The position numbers were made by a program, and so were the translations under genes. From CAYWEP01 sp964457405 (GTDB lineage Bacteria > Patescibacteriota > Microgenomatia > Levybacterales > UBA12049), in NCBI GenBank assembly GCA_964457405.1, contig CAYWEP010000068.1, forward strand, positions 1-6,425: a stretch of DNA of 6,425 nt, written 5' to 3'. Below are positions 4,046 to 6,425 of the stretch, piece by piece; position 1 is the stretch's first letter, and each line of letters begins with the position of its first letter. The notes under the pieces were generated by a model that saw only the letters and a program-made list of their open reading frames with translations, searched no databases and was not told where the DNA came from.

Positions 4046-6425
4046 ATGAAGAAGCTTATCGCACGGTACCGACGAAGCATAAACCCTCCCTACAATGCTA
4101 AGGATTTACTCAGCGTCGCGTTGACCTTCCTTGTTGTCGTTGCGCTACCGGCAACAGTACTTCTGGCTCAGCAAGAAGAGCATGTACCTACGTACATTGA
4201 AGAGGAGGCTCTTACTATTCCTGAAGGGGTTACCTACGTTCCTGGCGAAGTAATTATCAAGCTTAAGGAGGAACTTTCTGTTGGAGGAACCCAACCTGAA
4301 AGTCAGCTCCCCACAACAGGCTCTCCTAAGCTTGCGACAGGATCGGGTATCCTCGCAGCCTCAGATGAGAAAAAATCGGCAGGTCTTGAAAAAGAACCTG
4401 TTCCTTTTGAAAAGCTTGATAAGAAAACAACTCCAGACGTCTTTGAAGAGATTGATGCAAAGCATGCCATTGAGACTGTTGAGAAGGTGTTCAAAGAAAC
4501 CAAAGAAGAGAACCTTGCCACAACGTACAAGCTTGAGTTTGCCGATATGAAAGTTCCGGTCGAGCAAATCGCCGAGGAACTTGAAGCCGATCCATCGATT
4601 GAGTATGCAGAGCCCAATTATTTGGCCTACCCATTGCGCATCCCCAATGACACGGCGTATGCGGCGCTCGAGTGGCATTTACCTAAAGTTTCGGCGCCTG
4701 GGGCGTGGGACACGACAACAGGTAATCTGTCGCTTATCGTTGCTGTTGCCGATACAGGAATAAAGGCAGACCATGAGGATTTTGTAGGGAAGATTGTTCC
4801 AGGATTCAACACGTATTCAAATAATACCGATACGACAGATCTACACGGACACGGCACGTTTGTATCGGGCTTCATTGGAGCGGCAACGAACAATGCTAAA
4901 GGTATAGCGGCTCTTGGTTGGGATACATCTGTTATGCCTATTAAGATAACCTCCGGAAGTGGAGGAAGCTCTCCCTATTCTGTGATTGCTTCAGCCGTGC
5001 GTTACGCCGCCGATCATAGCGCAAAAGTTATCAATATAAGTTTTGGTGGTGCATCCTTTAGTCAAACACTTCAGGATGCAGTCAATTATGCCTGGGGGAA
5101 AGGAGTTATTATCGTGGCATCGGCTGGCAATACTGGAGGCTGCTGTGTTCTATACCCGGCGGCTTTGGATAACGTTATGGCTGTTGGCGCAACAACAACA
5201 ACAGATGTAAAAGCAAGCTTCTCAACGACAGGAGCGAAACTGGATGTCGCTGCTCCGGGAGAGGGCGTCTACTCAACAAGATACGATGGAGCGTACGGGT
5301 GGTGGAATGGTACTTCCTTTTCTTCTCCCCAAGTTGCAGCTCTTGCCGCCCTTCTTTTTGCTACTTCCCCTTCTTTGACGAATCAGGAAGTTGTCAATAT
5401 TGCAACGTCTTCTGCTAAGGATCTGGGCTCTTCCGGCTGGGATGACCAATACGGTTGGGGGAGGATAGATGTTGCAAGTGCCGTAACGTGTGCAGTAGGA
5501 GGAAGGATTCCCTGCCCAACACCAACACCAACACCTACCCCAACGCCTACTCCGATTCCACTTACAATTACTGCTGGTCCTGATGTCAAAACCATCTCTA
5601 CTTCGGCTACCATTACATGGGTGACAAACCTTGCTTTATCATCTCAGATTGAGTATGCATTGCTATCTAGTCTAAGCACTAGTCCAACAATTTACAGAAC
5701 GGCCGAAATTGATACAGTCACTCGCTTGACAAATCACACCGTGACTATTTCAAATATTCTTCCTTGTACAAAATATGGTTTTCGTGTCCGATCAAGAGAT
5801 GCAAGTGGAAACCAGGTGGTCAGTTTGGGCTCAACCTTTGGTACACAGGGGTGCACCGCAGACTCGCCAATTCTCTCAAACGCTTCAAGCTATATAGCTT
5901 CAACCTCTGGAGGCTCGGTTAATCTTCTAGATACCTCGCAAAAGGGCATTAAACTTAATATTCCTCAGGCCTTCTACTCTTCCGACGCCTATTTTCAGCT
6001 TAAGAAACTTGACAAAACCAAGGTAATATCTGCGCTCCCTCCCCCTTCGGGCTTTTTGTCCGCGGGAGATCATGTATATCATCTTGATGCGTTTGTTGAT
6101 CCAACAAAAACGATCTCCTCTTTTACAAATAGCCCAACAGTGACCGTTCAGTATAGCGATCAAGATGTAGCTAATATAGATGCTAGTAATTTAAGAATTT
6201 ATCGATTCAATAGCATTACCAGTTCATGGGAGCCTTTATCAAACTGTATGGTTGATATGCAAGCAAAGACAGTAACGTGTCCGGCAAGCAGGTTTTCAGC
6301 CTTTGCCCTTTTTGGCCCAGAGGCGACGCCAACCCCGACGCCGTCCAAAAGTCCCTCCTCCGGTGGTGGAGGTGGTGGTGGAGGTGGTGGTGGTGGCGGT
6401 GGTGGTGGAGGTGGTGGTGGTGGCG
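4046..6425 (+). CDS. Secreted subtilisin-family (S8) serine protease with multidomain C-terminus, cut by window edge
   Basis: One uninterrupted frame of 793 codons from ATG 4046 runs to the right edge. It encodes an exported endopeptidase. A basic N-terminus and hydrophobic core (21-40) with likely cleavage after LLA41 form the signal peptide. Residues about 60-200 are the propeptide: TYVPGEVIIKLKEEL, a Lys/Glu-rich insert, then DPSIEYAEPNYL, as in fervidolysin-like subtilases. The catalytic domain (about 210-480) has Asp236 (VADTGI), His269 (GHGTFVSG), oxyanion Asn362 (ASAGNTGG) and Ser424 (GTSFSSPQVA), so the triad is complete. A Pro-Thr linker (491-503) leads to a fibronectin-III-like domain (about 506-603; TSATITWVTN), then a second beta domain (about 605-757) ending FSAFALFG, a second PT linker (761-766), and Gly773-793 at the edge. 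The PT and Gly stretches suggest a stalk that holds the enzyme away from a cell-surface anchor or C-terminal module outside the window. Confidence 0.93.
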   Translation, partial: MKKLIARYRRSINPPYNAKDLLSVALTFLVVVALPATVLLAQQEEHVPTYIEEEALTIPEGVTYVPGEVIIKLKEELSVGGTQPESQLPTTGSPKLATGSGILAASDEKKSAGLEKEPVPFEKLDKKTTPDVFEEIDAKHAIETVEKVFKETKEENLATTYKLEFADMKVPVEQIAEELEADPSIEYAEPNYLAYPLRIPNDTAYAALEWHLPKVSAPGAWDTTTGNLSLIVAVADTGIKADHEDFVGKIVPGFNTYSNNTDTTDLHGHGTFVSGFIGAATNNAKGIAALGWDTSVMPIKITSGSGGSSPYSVIASAVRYAADHSAKVINISFGGASFSQTLQDAVNYAWGKGVIIVASAGNTGGCCVLYPAALDNVMAVGATTTTDVKASFSTTGAKLDVAAPGEGVYSTRYDGAYGWWNGTSFSSPQVAALAALLFATSPSLTNQEVVNIATSSAKDLGSSGWDDQYGWGRIDVASAVTCAVGGRIPCPTPTPTPTPTPTPIPLTITAGPDVKTISTSATITWVTNLALSSQIEYALLSSLSTSPTIYRTAEIDTVTRLTNHTVTISNILPCTKYGFRVRSRDASGNQVVSLGSTFGTQGCTADSPILSNASSYIASTSGGSVNLLDTSQKGIKLNIPQAFYSSDAYFQLKKLDKTKVISALPPPSGFLSAGDHVYHLDAFVDPTKTISSFTNSPTVTVQYSDQDVANIDASNLRIYRFNSITSSWEPLSNCMVDMQAKTVTCPASRFSAFALFGPEATPTPTPSKSPSSGGGGGGGGGGGGGGGGGGGGG
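6362..6424 (+). repeat. Polyglycine GGN codon tract
   Basis: 21 consecutive glycine codons (mostly GGT, with GGA and GGC) inside the subtilase gene. The pattern of GGA at codons 7 and 16 and GGC at codons 12 and 21 gives a 9-codon (27-base) period, so the tract seems to have grown by duplication of a 27-base unit. The full length is unknown because the window ends in it. Confidence 0.9.

Noticed and set aside
4281..6163. Other frames inside the subtilase region, including a minus-strand frame with GVGVGVG repeats
   Set aside because: The GV repeat is the antisense of the Pro-Thr linker codons, and the main frame is open with all catalytic motifs in register.

Overview
The window looks like a piece of a low-to-moderate GC bacterial genome, possibly from the Candidate Phyla Radiation (Patescibacteria, Microgenomates-like). 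This rests on remembered family features: a very large exported subtilase with Pro-Thr linkers and a polyglycine tract, a GC-rich hairpin repeat, and gaps packed with small genes. It is not proven, and a lone acyl-CoA dehydrogenase would be unusual in that group. No tRNA-independent phylogenetic marker is present.

Layout, left to right. (1) 1-325, minus strand: the N-terminal part of an uncharacterised membrane-anchored protein that runs off the left edge. (2) 347-520, plus strand: a possible 57-residue small protein, divergent from gene 1, with an intrinsic terminator starting on its stop codon. (3) 658-1941, plus: a complete acyl-CoA dehydrogenase with its catalytic Glu, transcribed from a near-consensus promoter that ends only 10 bases before the ATG. 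(4) 1942-2165: a terminator-like hairpin, one copy of an AT-rich direct repeat, and the 3' half of a degraded tRNA that starts at the anticodon loop. (5) 2166-2706, minus: a brnT-brnA type II toxin-antitoxin operon with a consensus promoter and an inverted-repeat operator candidate. (6) 2841-3809, plus: an exported two-domain beta-rich protein of clearly higher GC than its neighbours. (7) 3810-4045: a 52-base GC-rich hairpin, the second copy of the direct repeat, and a possible 30-codon C-terminal gene remnant on the minus strand. (8) 4046-6425, plus: a subtilisin-family (S8) secreted protease, open to the right edge, with signal peptide, propeptide, full catalytic triad, PT linker, fibronectin-III-like domain, a second beta domain, another PT linker and at least 21 glycines in a row.

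The genes do not form one pathway. Two themes stand out. First, three or more promoters sit so close to their start codons that the mRNAs would be leaderless or nearly so, while the only clearly operon-internal gene (brnA) has a perfect Shine-Dalgarno sequence. Second, the stretch from about 2090 to 3920 looks like an acquired island: it carries a toxin-antitoxin pair abutting a tRNA half, a gene of foreign base composition, and matching AT-rich repeats at both ends. No CRISPR array, transposase or integrase is visible, and I found no clear new multi-gene system.
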